Assembly (NCBI GenBank): GCA_963778385.1 | Contig: CAVZUA010000032.1 | Coordinates: 124,001 to 188,000 of the forward strand | Length of the DNA stretch: 64,000 nucleotides | Origin: DATARH01 sp963778385 | GTDB lineage: Bacteria > Pseudomonadota > Alphaproteobacteria > ATCC43930 > CGMCC-115725 | Direction: 5' to 3' | In this document: piece after piece, positions 51,112 through 58,602 of the stretch | Position numbering within the stretch: position 1 is the first letter of the stretch | Layout of the letters: every line of letters begins with the position of its first letter | Position numbers and translations under genes: made by a program | The notes under the pieces: model-generated | The model's database searches: none | What the model saw: only the letters and a program-made list of their open reading frames with translations | Told to the model about the DNA's origin: nothing

Positions 51112-51204
51112 TCATTGAAAGACACGCGTCGCCACCAGGACCACCAGCCCCAGGCCGAGCAAAACGGGAATGACGATTGGCGGGACGAACCAGGTTTTGC
51201 TCAT
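51112..51204 (-). CDS. Very small single-span membrane protein (30 residues)
   Basis: Encodes MSKTWFVPPIVIPVLLGLGL then VVLVATRVFQ. Its ATG overlaps the stop of the Sel1-like gene (ATGA), a coupling pattern seen between functional genes. Nearly the whole protein is one hydrophobic helix. Too short for a family match. Confidence 0.5.
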   Translation of the reverse strand: MSKTWFVPPIVIPVLLGLGLVVLVATRVFQ

Positions 51205-51638
51205 GCGAGCGGCCGGCCGATTGTGTCGGGCCGGTCGGACATCGCCGCGATCGGGACGCCCTTAGGCTGCCAGTCCTGCACAAGCCGGCCGACTTCGGCC
51301 GTCTGAACCGGGGTCAAGCACACCGCCACCCGCTGGTAGGCGGCCTGAACCTTCTGCAGATGCCCGCCGCGTAGCCCCCTCGCCGCCAGCAGATACCACT
51401 TGCATGCCTTCAGTAGGGCGTTGGGCTGATCGGGCTCGGCGGCGTAAATTTCCGCGAGCTTCACCTGGGCGCGCGCCAAGCCCTGCTCGGCCGCGGCCAA
51501 AAACCACCTTGCAGCCTCGGGCCGGCTGCCTTCTGCGACATAACGGCTATCGAGCGCGCCGTTTTCGTACATAACCGCGAGATTGAATTGAGCCTCAGCG
51601 TTGCCGCGCTCGGCGGCCTGAATCAGATGCTGTTTCAC
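51201..51638 (-). CDS. Sel1-repeat protein
   Basis: 145-residue protein with at least two Sel1/TPR-type repeats (RGNAEAQFNLAVMYENGAL and AARWFLAAAEQGLARAQVKLAEIYA). Such repeats mediate protein contacts. GTG 51638 (V-K-Q-H) has GAGGA nearby and is chosen; GTG 51659 gives seven more residues. It is coupled to the 30-residue membrane peptide. Confidence 0.75.
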   Translation of the reverse strand: MKQHLIQAAERGNAEAQFNLAVMYENGALDSRYVAEGSRPEAARWFLAAAEQGLARAQVKLAEIYAAEPDQPNALLKACKWYLLAARGLRGGHLQKVQAAYQRVAVCLTPVQTAEVGRLVQDWQPKGVPIAAMSDRPDTIGRPLA

Positions 51639-51824
51639 GTCGGTTGGTCCTCGGATCACGGGTCGGAGCGCCGGTAGCTCAGAAGGGCCGGCATGGGCCC
51701 GGGTTTAGAAGCCATCACGTCCATCCCGCCGGATGTTGCCGGGCTCAGCGGCTGAAATCGGGTGTGTTTTGAATGAGGTACTCCTTCCCCTCGGGGGCGG
51801 TCGATCTTCGGGAGGGTGAACCCA

Positions 51825-51968
51825 CTAGCGCCGGGGCGGCGGCCGGTTGCCTCTTAGCGGATTGGATTCAGGCGTGAGAAGCGCCAAAGGGAGAGCAGGT
51901 TTCTTTTCAGATTTTGGCTGCTTCGGTTTTTTGGCTTCCCGGTTGGATCGTCGTTGCCCCTTTGCCAT
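51825..51968 (-). CDS. Small basic protein of the MAKGQ type
   Basis: 47-residue Lys/Arg-rich protein, MAKGQRRSNREAKKPKQPK then a short tail. Short proteins beginning this way are common and conserved in alphaproteobacteria but of unknown role. ATG 51968 has a strong GAGGAGG ribosome site; 13 upstream in-frame residues are rejected. Confidence 0.75.
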   Translation of the reverse strand: MAKGQRRSNREAKKPKQPKSEKKPALPLALLTPESNPLRGNRPPPRR

Positions 51969-52061
51969 GCGAGCCTCCTCGTATTGCGGTCGTCGGAATT
52001 GATCCAAAGCGTGTTCTGAGACCGCGCAAATCCCGGAAAATGAGCGTGTTCGGATGGAGGT

Positions 52062-52187
52062 TCATCGAGTCGCGGCCAAAAGCGCGATTGCGGCGATGAA
52101 GGTCATCGCTGCGGTCATCATCGCCCTGGCGAACCACAGCTCTCGGCTGACGCCGAGTGTCCGAGTGGCCGCGAGGATGTTAGACAT
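52062..52187 (-). CDS. Small single-span membrane protein (41 residues)
   Basis: Encodes MSNILAATRTLGVSRELWFA followed by a membrane helix rich in Ala, Met and Ile. Its start overlaps the stop of the 84-residue gene by 8 bases (TATGTCTAA). Fourth in a chain of small genes. Plausible only because of the coupling. Confidence 0.45.
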   Translation of the reverse strand: MSNILAATRTLGVSRELWFARAMMTAAMTFIAAIALLAATR

Positions 52188-52434
52188 AGCGACCATTCGC
52201 CGGGGCGTGCGCCCTGTGCCAGTTCTCAACGAAGCTTCTGGCGAGCTCCCCGTCGGCGCTGGTGGCAAACCGTATTCGGATGGCCGTGTGCCGAAAATCG
52301 ATCCAGTGGCCAATGTGCCAAGGCCCGATCTTTCCTGCCTCCGCGAGGGCTTTGAGGCTCGTTGCGAGTTGACCGACGCCAAAAACCCCGCCGGCGATGG
52401 GGAAAGTAATTTCGCTTTCTTGCAGACCAGTCAT
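52180..52434 (-). CDS. Small unknown protein (84 residues)
   Basis: Soluble 84-residue protein (MTGLQESEITFPIAGGVFGV at the start, WHIGHWIDFRHTAIRIRF in the middle). ATG 52434 overlaps the stop of the 55-residue gene (ATGA). No family recognised. Codon use and amino-acid composition look like real coding sequence. Confidence 0.55.
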   Translation of the reverse strand: MTGLQESEITFPIAGGVFGVGQLATSLKALAEAGKIGPWHIGHWIDFRHTAIRIRFATSADGELARSFVENWHRAHAPANGRYV

Positions 52435-52598
52435 CGCACCGCTTCTCCGCCCCGCATCCCGACATGGAAGCGGGCCATTTGCGCCAACTCAAGATGGAGG
52501 GCGCAGCGGTTGACGCCGTCGCTTTCCATCAAGAGCTTTGCGATGGGATCGTCGAGCAGCTCGACGATCGAATGCTCCTCGACACCTGTGCGCCTCAC
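52431..52598 (-). CDS. Small unknown protein (55 residues)
   Basis: Starts GTG 52598, overlapping the previous stop (GTGA), and ends overlapping the next start (ATGA). Product begins MRRTGVEEHSIVELLDDPIA and contains KLLMESDGVNRCALHLELAQ, an amphipathic helical pattern. Charged and soluble. No family recognised. The double overlap strongly supports translation. Confidence 0.55.
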   Translation of the reverse strand: MRRTGVEEHSIVELLDDPIAKLLMESDGVNRCALHLELAQMARFHVGMRGGEAVR

Positions 52599-52801
52599 AG
52601 CGCACCCATCATCCCTTGGATTAGCCAGGGCCGATGCGGCCGCTCCGCTGTCGCCATAATCTGCTCGTCAGTCGCCGGGACAGGAAGAACGGCGGGGGTC
52701 GCACCGCCGGCCGGATCGTCGTTACTATTAGCGAGGGCATGGGCGCCCGATCGTTGTTTGGCCGCGTGAGAGCGGTAGGAATTTAAGAAAATCGTTTTCA
52801 T
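52595..52801 (-). CDS. Small unknown protein (68 residues)
   Basis: ATG 52801 has GGAG six bases upstream; product MKTIFLNSYRSHAAKQRSGA, ending WLIQGMMGAL. First gene of a four-gene chain of small coupled ORFs (68, 55, 84 and 41 codons). It lies at the edge of an AT-rich stretch that probably holds its promoter. No family recognised. Confidence 0.55.
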   Translation of the reverse strand: MKTIFLNSYRSHAAKQRSGAHALANSNDDPAGGATPAVLPVPATDEQIMATAERPHRPWLIQGMMGAL

Positions 52802-53201
52802 TTAAAACTCCGGTGGGAAATCTATCTTCGGTGTTATATGGGGATAATAATTGTAATTACGACGGCATCAGCTCTTGAATTAAATAATGTATGAAAGACT
52901 TAATTTATTCATTGAGTTAATTTATTTTAACGGTAGGTCAGCCGGTAAACGATAGATTTTGACAATGACTAAACCGAGTGCTTCTAACCCGACGGTTCAA
53001 TTTGCAACCCGAAGTCCGTTTTTGGCGCACCTGATCGTCGCTGCACCAAGGTCGAAGGTCCCGGTGTCGGGCCCGCAGCAGAAGTTCAAATCAAGCCACT
53101 ACTGTCGTACTATTCGACTTTCATTTCTGGCATCGCTAGAACGGCGCTTGCCTGCGCCGCCGCGCCGCAAGTGCCGCAGGCGAGGGGATTGAGGATCAGG
53201 G
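52802..53201. promoter_or_regulatory. Gap with AT-rich segment between divergent genes
   Basis: No supported gene in 400 bases. The part at about 52822-52940 is strongly AT-rich (long runs of A/T such as TTAATTTATTTTAA), unlike the rest of the GC-rich window. It separates the small-gene operon (minus) from mscS (plus) and is the obvious place for both promoters. No clear consensus boxes could be fixed by eye. Confidence 0.5.
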
Positions 53202-54941
53202 ATGTTGCGTCTTTTAGGCCGGCTTGCGCCGGTATTTATGCTGCTCACCTTTATCGCCGGCCTTGTCGGGACTATCGAGGCGGAGCCTGACGATCCGACC
53301 CAGGAGCGGCCATATCTGCTGTCTCTGCCCGATCTTTCGAGCCCGCGCGCGACGGTGCAGGCGCTGCTCGAAAACGGCGAGGCGGTCGAAAAATCAATCC
53401 TTGCGCACGGCGTGCCATGGCTGCCCCGCGCCGACACGCTGCGGATGATCGCTACGGTCAATGTCGAAAACCTCGCGGAATCCCGGCGCGAGCTGCAAGG
53501 CATGTTCGCGGCGGCGCGGCTCAAGGACGTGCTCGACCATATCGAGCTGCCGGCGATGGCGGATATCCCCGACGCGGCGGCGGTAAAGGCGCAGAATATC
53601 GGCGAATGGCGCGTGCCCGGCACCGCCATCGTCATCGCCAAGGTCACCAGCGGACCGCGCGCCGGCCAGTTCCTGTTCTTGCCCGAAACCGTGGCGCGCA
53701 GCGGCGAACTCTACGACGCGGCGAGCGAGACGTCGTATGTGCCGGGACGCGGCGTCAACCTCTACGCCGAATTCCGCTATCTGCCCGGTCCGATGATCCC
53801 GCGCGAGGCGGTGGGCACGCTACCCGATTTCCTGCGTTTCCCGATTTTCGGTCAGGCGTTGTGGCAATGGCTCGGCCTGGTCGTGGTACTGGCCGCCACG
53901 GTGGTGTGCATGCTGCGGCTGATCGGCTGGGGATACCGCCGCGACGCGCGGGCGACGCGCGCCCTGCGCCGCTGGGGTCAGCCGGCGGCGGCGTTGATGA
54001 TCATCCTCCTCGTCATCTACGTGCTGACGGTCATCGAGTCCGGTCTCAACATTTGGGGCCAAACGCTCGAAGTAATGACGTTCATTTTCGAATTCATCGG
54101 CATGGCCACGACCGGCTGGCTGGGGATTACGCTGATCATGCGGATGAGCGAGGCCATCGTCGCGACCTTGGCCTTGCGCGAAACCAGCGTCGACGCACAG
54201 TTGGTCAGGGTCATCGCCATGCTGTTGGCGATCCTCATCGGCGTGGCGACGTTTGTCTGGGCGGCCGAATTTTCCGGCGTGCCGATCGGCCCGCTACTCG
54301 GCGGCCTGGGCATCGGCGGCGTCGCGGTGGCCCTGGCGGTGCGCCCGACGCTCGAAAACATCATTGGCGGCCTCACCCTGTTCGCCGACCGCCCGGCGCG
54401 TGTCGGGGAGACCTGCCAGATCGGCACGCAAACCGGCACCATCGAGGAAATCGGCCTGCGGACGACGAAGATCCGGCGCAAGGACGATACGCTGGTGACG
54501 ATCTCCAACGCCGAGATGGCGCAAGCGCGGATCGAGAACCAGTCGCGCCGGCGGAAGACCGCGTACGAACTGGTGCTGCGGCTGCGTTACGACACGAGCA
54601 TGGAGCAATTCCAGGACCTCGCCGCGCGCATCCGTGACCTCTTGGAAAACCATGAGAAGATCACGCCGGGCAGCGAGCGGGTGCGGCTCAGCGGTCTCGG
54701 CGAATACGGGCTCGAGCTCGAAGTCCGCGCCCATATCGACGAAGTGTCCGCCAACGAGGTTGTCGAGGAACTGAACCTCGGCCTCTTGGCGGCGATGCGC
54801 CGGGCGGGGGTGAGCCTCGCCTACCCCTCGCGGACCAACTACGTCGTCCGCGGCGAACGGCTGCGCGAGATTGCCTTGCCCGGCGGACGAGCCGGCGAAA
54901 GAGGCAGCCCGGCTTATCGAGTAGCCCGAGGCTCCTCCTAG
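53202..54941 (+). CDS. Mechanosensitive ion channel, MscS family
   Basis: 579-residue channel that opens under membrane tension to release solutes in osmotic shock. An N-terminal signal/anchor and a periplasmic domain (to about 220) are followed by several membrane segments. The pore helix LLGGLGIGGVAVALAVRPTLENIIGG and the beta-domain with VGETCQIGTQTGTIEEIGLRTTKIRRKDD at about 400-430 are typical. The C-terminal cytoplasmic domain ends near 560. It ends in a 4-base convergent overlap with the ECF sigma gene. Confidence 0.93.
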   Translation: MLRLLGRLAPVFMLLTFIAGLVGTIEAEPDDPTQERPYLLSLPDLSSPRATVQALLENGEAVEKSILAHGVPWLPRADTLRMIATVNVENLAESRRELQGMFAAARLKDVLDHIELPAMADIPDAAAVKAQNIGEWRVPGTAIVIAKVTSGPRAGQFLFLPETVARSGELYDAASETSYVPGRGVNLYAEFRYLPGPMIPREAVGTLPDFLRFPIFGQALWQWLGLVVVLAATVVCMLRLIGWGYRRDARATRALRRWGQPAAALMIILLVIYVLTVIESGLNIWGQTLEVMTFIFEFIGMATTGWLGITLIMRMSEAIVATLALRETSVDAQLVRVIAMLLAILIGVATFVWAAEFSGVPIGPLLGGLGIGGVAVALAVRPTLENIIGGLTLFADRPARVGETCQIGTQTGTIEEIGLRTTKIRRKDDTLVTISNAEMAQARIENQSRRRKTAYELVLRLRYDTSMEQFQDLAARIRDLLENHEKITPGSERVRLSGLGEYGLELEVRAHIDEVSANEVVEELNLGLLAAMRRAGVSLAYPSRTNYVVRGERLREIALPGGRAGERGSPAYRVARGSS

Positions 54942-55408
54942 GCCGCGGCGCGGGCGCGCACGCCGCCGGCGACGACGCCCATCAGGCGGCGCAGATTGGC
55001 GCGCGCCCCCGACAACCGCGAACGCAGCGTCGCGACGGTGATGCGCAGCGCGGCAGCCGTTGCGGCGTAATTCAGCCCTTCGAGGCCGATCAGCAGCAGG
55101 ACCGCGCGCTGCGCCTCGGGTAGTTCTGCCATGGCACGGTCGAGGTCGGAGAGAGTGAGCCGTGCGCGCGGATCGCGTGCCACTGGCGCCGGCAGGGTCA
55201 TCTCGCGAAACGGATTGCCGCGCAGATCATGGAGCAGGGTGAACAGCCAGACCCGGATATCGCCTCGGCACTGGCGTTGATAGTCGAGCGCCTCGCGCAC
55301 GGTATCCGCGACCAGATCGGTCGCCTGCTCGGGATCGCGCGTCAGCGCCGTTGCATAGCGCAAGAGCGACGGGATCTGCTCTTCCAGCAACAGATGAAAA
55401 TCCGACAC
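54938..55408 (-). CDS. ECF-type RNA polymerase sigma factor
   Basis: 156-residue sigma-70-family protein with region 2 (LLRYATALTRDPEQATDLVADTVREAL) and region 4 (LDRAMAELPEAQRAVLLLIGLEGLNYAATAAALRI with HTH and RSRLSGARANLRRL). Its size fits the extracytoplasmic-function group. No anti-sigma gene is next to it. The stop overlaps that of mscS on the other strand. Confidence 0.88.
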   Translation of the reverse strand: MSDFHLLLEEQIPSLLRYATALTRDPEQATDLVADTVREALDYQRQCRGDIRVWLFTLLHDLRGNPFREMTLPAPVARDPRARLTLSDLDRAMAELPEAQRAVLLLIGLEGLNYAATAAALRITVATLRSRLSGARANLRRLMGVVAGGVRARAAA

Positions 55409-55580
55409 TACACCCCTCCATTCGTGGCGGCTTCCTGCCGCTTGATGGTGAGAGCCTAGTCGGCGGATGTAAGCGCACGATGTATGGCGGCGGCCATTTT
55501 AGTGAAAAATTGTAAGCGAAGTGGCGACGTAGCCCGGATTCTCGACATAATTCGTCACATTGCGGCAGCGGTGCCTCAGT

Positions 55581-56573
55581 TCATTCGGCGGCGTCCTTAT
55601 TGAGGTCGCCCAGCACATTATAGGTCCGCGCCTGATAGCGGATCATGTAGTCGGTATAGTTGGTCGTCGCGTATTTCGGTGGGTTGTCGGGACCGACGCA
55701 GGTCGGCACCGCGGCGACCGGCCAGTCGATATGGGCGTCGCAGAAAAAGGCCAGCGCATAGCGCTCGCCGCCGGATCGGTTGACGGCGCGGTGCGGTGTC
55801 GCGAGGAAACGGTCGTTAGTCCAGCGCAGCAGCAGCTGGCCGCCATTGACGATAAAGGCCTCGGGCACGGTCGGTACGTCGATCCACCGCCCGGCAGGCG
55901 TACGAAACGCGAGACCTGGCACGTCGTTGGGGGCGAGCAGTGTCAGGAAGCTCGTGTCGGTGTGCGGCGCGATGCCGAATTCGTCGTCGGGCGCGGCGGG
56001 CTGCGATGGGTAGTGCGTCGCCCGCAGCTTGTATTGGAAATCGGTGAATGCGGCATCGAAATAGCTTGCCGGCAGGTCGAGCGCCCGGGCGTAGACGCGC
56101 ACCAGCTTCTGCACCAGATGCTCCAGCGCGTCGCAATAGGCGACGAGCGGCTCGCGGAAGCCGGGCAGACCGGCCGGCCACTGGTTGGCGCTGCGGAAGC
56201 GCCGGCCGGACACCACGTCGGGGTGGTTGGCCGAGAGGTCGCGCGCCATGAAGAACGCTTCGCTCATGTTGGGCTTGGTGACATTCGCCACGACCGAGGT
56301 GCGCAGCGTGTCGCCCATCATCGGCAGGTAGCCGACATTGTGCATATCGAGCTTGATCTTGAGCTTTTCGTCGAGCGGCAGGGCGTGAAACCGCGCGACC
56401 TGGCGATAGACTTTCCGCATCAGCGCCGCTGGCACGCCGTGATTGACGACCGAATAAAAGCCGACCTCGGTTAGCGCGTAGCGCAGTTCCGCCGCGGCGC
56501 GGTCGAGAGCGCGCGGCTCACCCGCCAGGTACGGGCCGAGATCAATGACCGGGATGGCGTCGGGGTCGGGCAT
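55581..56573 (-). CDS. 2-oxoglutarate/Fe(II)-dependent dioxygenase, isopenicillin N synthase family
   Basis: 330-residue enzyme with an N-terminal DIOX_N domain (IPVIDLGPYL, ALTEVGFYSVVNHGVP) and a C-terminal 2OG-FeII domain with APHTDTSFLTLL (H-x-D) and ATPHRAVNRSGGERYALAFF (distal His and the Arg-x-Ser-type 2OG-binding segment). It can hydroxylate or desaturate a small molecule. No pathway partner is recognised nearby. Confidence 0.92.
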   Translation of the reverse strand: MPDPDAIPVIDLGPYLAGEPRALDRAAAELRYALTEVGFYSVVNHGVPAALMRKVYRQVARFHALPLDEKLKIKLDMHNVGYLPMMGDTLRTSVVANVTKPNMSEAFFMARDLSANHPDVVSGRRFRSANQWPAGLPGFREPLVAYCDALEHLVQKLVRVYARALDLPASYFDAAFTDFQYKLRATHYPSQPAAPDDEFGIAPHTDTSFLTLLAPNDVPGLAFRTPAGRWIDVPTVPEAFIVNGGQLLLRWTNDRFLATPHRAVNRSGGERYALAFFCDAHIDWPVAAVPTCVGPDNPPKYATTNYTDYMIRYQARTYNVLGDLNKDAAE

Positions 56574-56662
56574 TTGTGTGTTCCCGGAGTAGGGCGGATA
56601 AGCGCAGCACCATCCGCCGAGCTAGCCACAAATCATAGCGGAAGTCGCTTTCGCTCTTCCGC

Positions 56663-57397
56663 TTATGGCGCCGGTGCCGACGCGAACAGCTGCAGATCGG
56701 CGACCAGACCTTCGTCGCGCTCGATGCAATAATCGTGCTGTCCTTTAAGGTCCTTTTCCTTGACCAAGAGCGCGGCGGGGTCGGAAGTCGCGAAGACCCG
56801 CAAATGGCGGTCGGGACCGTGCAGCTCGACCAGTTTTTCACCGAGCGGGGCCGGTTTGACGCGTTCGGCGGCGTCGATCATCTCGACCAACCCGGCCTCG
56901 GTGATGCCCGCCTTGCGCAGCTTTTCCTGAAAGGCGGCGAGCGTGGCAGCCTTTTGCTGGGTGGCCGCGGTCTGCGCCTGCTTTTGCGCTACCTGCTGGC
57001 GGCGGTAGTCGTCGTATTGGCCTTGGGTGCGCTGGAGCAGCGTCGCGATCGGCACCTCCCGGGTGTCGACCCAGACCTTGGCGCGGGTCCAGGTCGTGGC
57101 CATCCAGGTGCGGCGAGCGGCATCGGCGACCTCGCGCAGGCGCTCGGCGCGCACCTGCTCGCCCCAATGCACCAGCTCGTGGGTGTCGCCGCGCAGCTCG
57201 GGTAGTTGCAGTGCCGGCCCGGCGGCACGGGCGACGGTCGGCGTGGCGACGCCGTAGCGCTGCTTGGCGAGGGCGAATTGGCGACGGTATTCGCCCTCCC
57301 ACTCGTCGCTGTCCTCGTCGGGCACGACGCCGAATTTCTCCTGGAGCGCCCGCGCCGTCGCCTCGATCGCGGCTTCCTTCAACTGACTGAGGTCCAT
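56663..57397 (-). CDS. Unknown protein with coiled-coil segment
   Basis: 244-residue protein, charged and helical, with a Gln/Ala-rich stretch (YRRQQVAQKQAQTAATQQKA, about 140-165) likely to form a coiled coil. ATG 57397 (MDLSQLKEAAIEATARALQE) is chosen over a long in-frame extension to 57694 that overlaps the Crp gene. No family recognised. Confidence 0.65.
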   Translation of the reverse strand: MDLSQLKEAAIEATARALQEKFGVVPDEDSDEWEGEYRRQFALAKQRYGVATPTVARAAGPALQLPELRGDTHELVHWGEQVRAERLREVADAARRTWMATTWTRAKVWVDTREVPIATLLQRTQGQYDDYRRQQVAQKQAQTAATQQKAATLAAFQEKLRKAGITEAGLVEMIDAAERVKPAPLGEKLVELHGPDRHLRVFATSDPAALLVKEKDLKGQHDYCIERDEGLVADLQLFASAPAP

Positions 57398-57435
57398 GAG
57401 ACCCTCCAAGTACGGCACCGGCCCGTGCCCCCGCT

Positions 57436-57471
57436 CGGCCACCCAATCAGCATACTCTCGTTGGGTGGCCG
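57436..57471. repeat. Perfect 11-bp inverted repeat
   Basis: CGGCCACCCAA (57436-57446), 14-base loop, TTGGGTGGCCG (57461-57471). It lies between the Crp gene and the unknown 244-residue gene. It has no T-run, so it may be a dispersed repeat rather than a terminator. Confidence 0.6.
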
Positions 57472-57496
57472 GGTGGGGAAGCGGGCTGGCGCCGAA

Positions 57497-57518
57497 CGCG
57501 CCGATGGAGATCGGCGCG
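57497..57518. repeat. Perfect 9-bp hairpin after crp-like stop
   Basis: CGCGCCGAT-GGAG-ATCGGCGCG, 6 bases beyond the stop of the Crp-like gene (minus). On the plus strand it is followed by GTCTTTCTT, so as a terminator it would fit plus-strand transcripts better than the Crp gene itself. It may still stabilise the mRNA 3' end. Confidence 0.5.
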
Positions 57519-57524
57519 TCTTTC

Positions 57525-58214
57525 TTATGACAACGTTTGGAGCGCCTCAATATCGGCGATCTCGATAAGCCGCTTGCCGAGCTTGAGCAAGCCTTCCTTC
57601 TGCCAGACATGGAGCTGTTTGTTGACGCTCTCGCGCGCCGCGCCGACCATGCCCGCCAGCTCCTGCTGGGTGATGTGCAAGGCGATGCCGCCATCGTCGC
57701 GGGGTGGCGCGCCGTGCGCCAGGCGCACCAGCGTCATCGCGATGCGGCCGTCGAGCCGGCCGAACATCGCCTCCTCGAATTGCTTGTCGGTCTGCCGCAG
57801 GCGTTGGCACAGCAGCCTGAGCAGCAGGAGGCAGAGATCGGCGCGGCGCTCGAGAAACGGGATGAAGTCGCGATGGTCGAGCACCATGAGCTCGCAATCG
57901 CTGACCGCGGTCGCGTCGGCGGTGCGGTCGGAGCCGTCGAGCAAAGCGATCTCGCCGAATACTTCACCGGGCTGGAGGATGGTCAGGACGATGTCGGGGC
58001 CGGCGGGCGAGGGGGTGCTGATCCGCACGCCGCCCTTCAGGATGGCCATCATGCTGCGGCCGGGCGAGCCTTTGGCGAATATCTCGCGGCCTGCCTGATA
58101 GCGCTCAAGCCGCGCGTGCAGCAGAAGCGCGTCGAGATCGGTCGGCGGCAGCTTGCCGAACAGGGCGTGACCAGCGAACAGCCGCCGTCTTTCGCTGGGG
58201 CCGGGCAGCGGCAT
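57525..58214 (-). CDS. Crp/Fnr family transcriptional regulator
   Basis: 229-residue regulator. The cyclic-nucleotide-binding fold spans about 20-135 (GEVFGEIALLDGSDRTADATA), and the C-terminal winged HTH (THITQQELAGMVGAARESVNKQL-like, about 178-205) binds DNA. No Fe-S Cys pattern of Fnr is present. It responds perhaps to cAMP or another ligand; an adenylate cyclase (split) lies 4 kb away. Confidence 0.9.
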   Translation of the reverse strand: MPLPGPSERRRLFAGHALFGKLPPTDLDALLLHARLERYQAGREIFAKGSPGRSMMAILKGGVRISTPSPAGPDIVLTILQPGEVFGEIALLDGSDRTADATAVSDCELMVLDHRDFIPFLERRADLCLLLLRLLCQRLRQTDKQFEEAMFGRLDGRIAMTLVRLAHGAPPRDDGGIALHITQQELAGMVGAARESVNKQLHVWQKEGLLKLGKRLIEIADIEALQTLS

Positions 58215-58298
58215 GATCGCTTCCCGCTGGGGTTGACGGAAAGCGAGTCATACCGCGATCGCCGGGAAGCGCAAAGCGTGCACGCGCCCGCGACTGGG

Positions 58299-58514
58299 TT
58301 AATGAGGGTCGCGGGGTGTCAGCAGCTGGCAGCCGATCGCCGCCAGCGTGTCGCGGCTGACGTGATGACGCAGCCACGACGTCAGATTGGCGATGGCGTC
58401 GCCGAGATGGACATAGTGCTTCTCGCCGATGCCCAGATTGCGATCGAAAAGCGCCGCCTCGTTGAAGCGCCGTGCATCCGCATCCTCGATCCAGCGGGTC
58501 AGATCATGGGCCAT
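58299..58514 (-). CDS. Small unknown protein (71 residues)
   Basis: 71-residue protein, MAHDLTRWIEDADARRFNEA at the start, HYVHLGDAIANLTSWLRHHV in the middle, three adjacent His residues overall. ATG 58514 has GGGGAGA nearby. Between the LLM gene and Crp-like gene in the same direction. No family recognised. Confidence 0.55.
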   Translation of the reverse strand: MAHDLTRWIEDADARRFNEAALFDRNLGIGEKHYVHLGDAIANLTSWLRHHVSRDTLAAIGCQLLTPRDPH

Positions 58515-58602
58515 GGCCGGTCTCCCCATCTCTCTTGAGCCGTAGATGGGGCTGGCTTGGCCGCGCTTGTGTGAGCAGGATCACACAGGGCTAATTTTTC
58601 GT

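Noticed and set aside
51670..51740. Possible tRNA (GCCGGTAGCTCAG start)
   Set aside because: The D-stem has no pairing GAGC, and no anticodon or T-arm fits, so it is not a tRNA.
52959..53192. 77-codon plus-strand ORF before mscS
   Set aside because: Composition is not protein-like and it sits in a regulatory gap; no ribosome site.
55560..56474. 304-codon plus-strand open frame
   Set aside because: Antisense shadow of the 2OG-Fe(II) dioxygenase gene.
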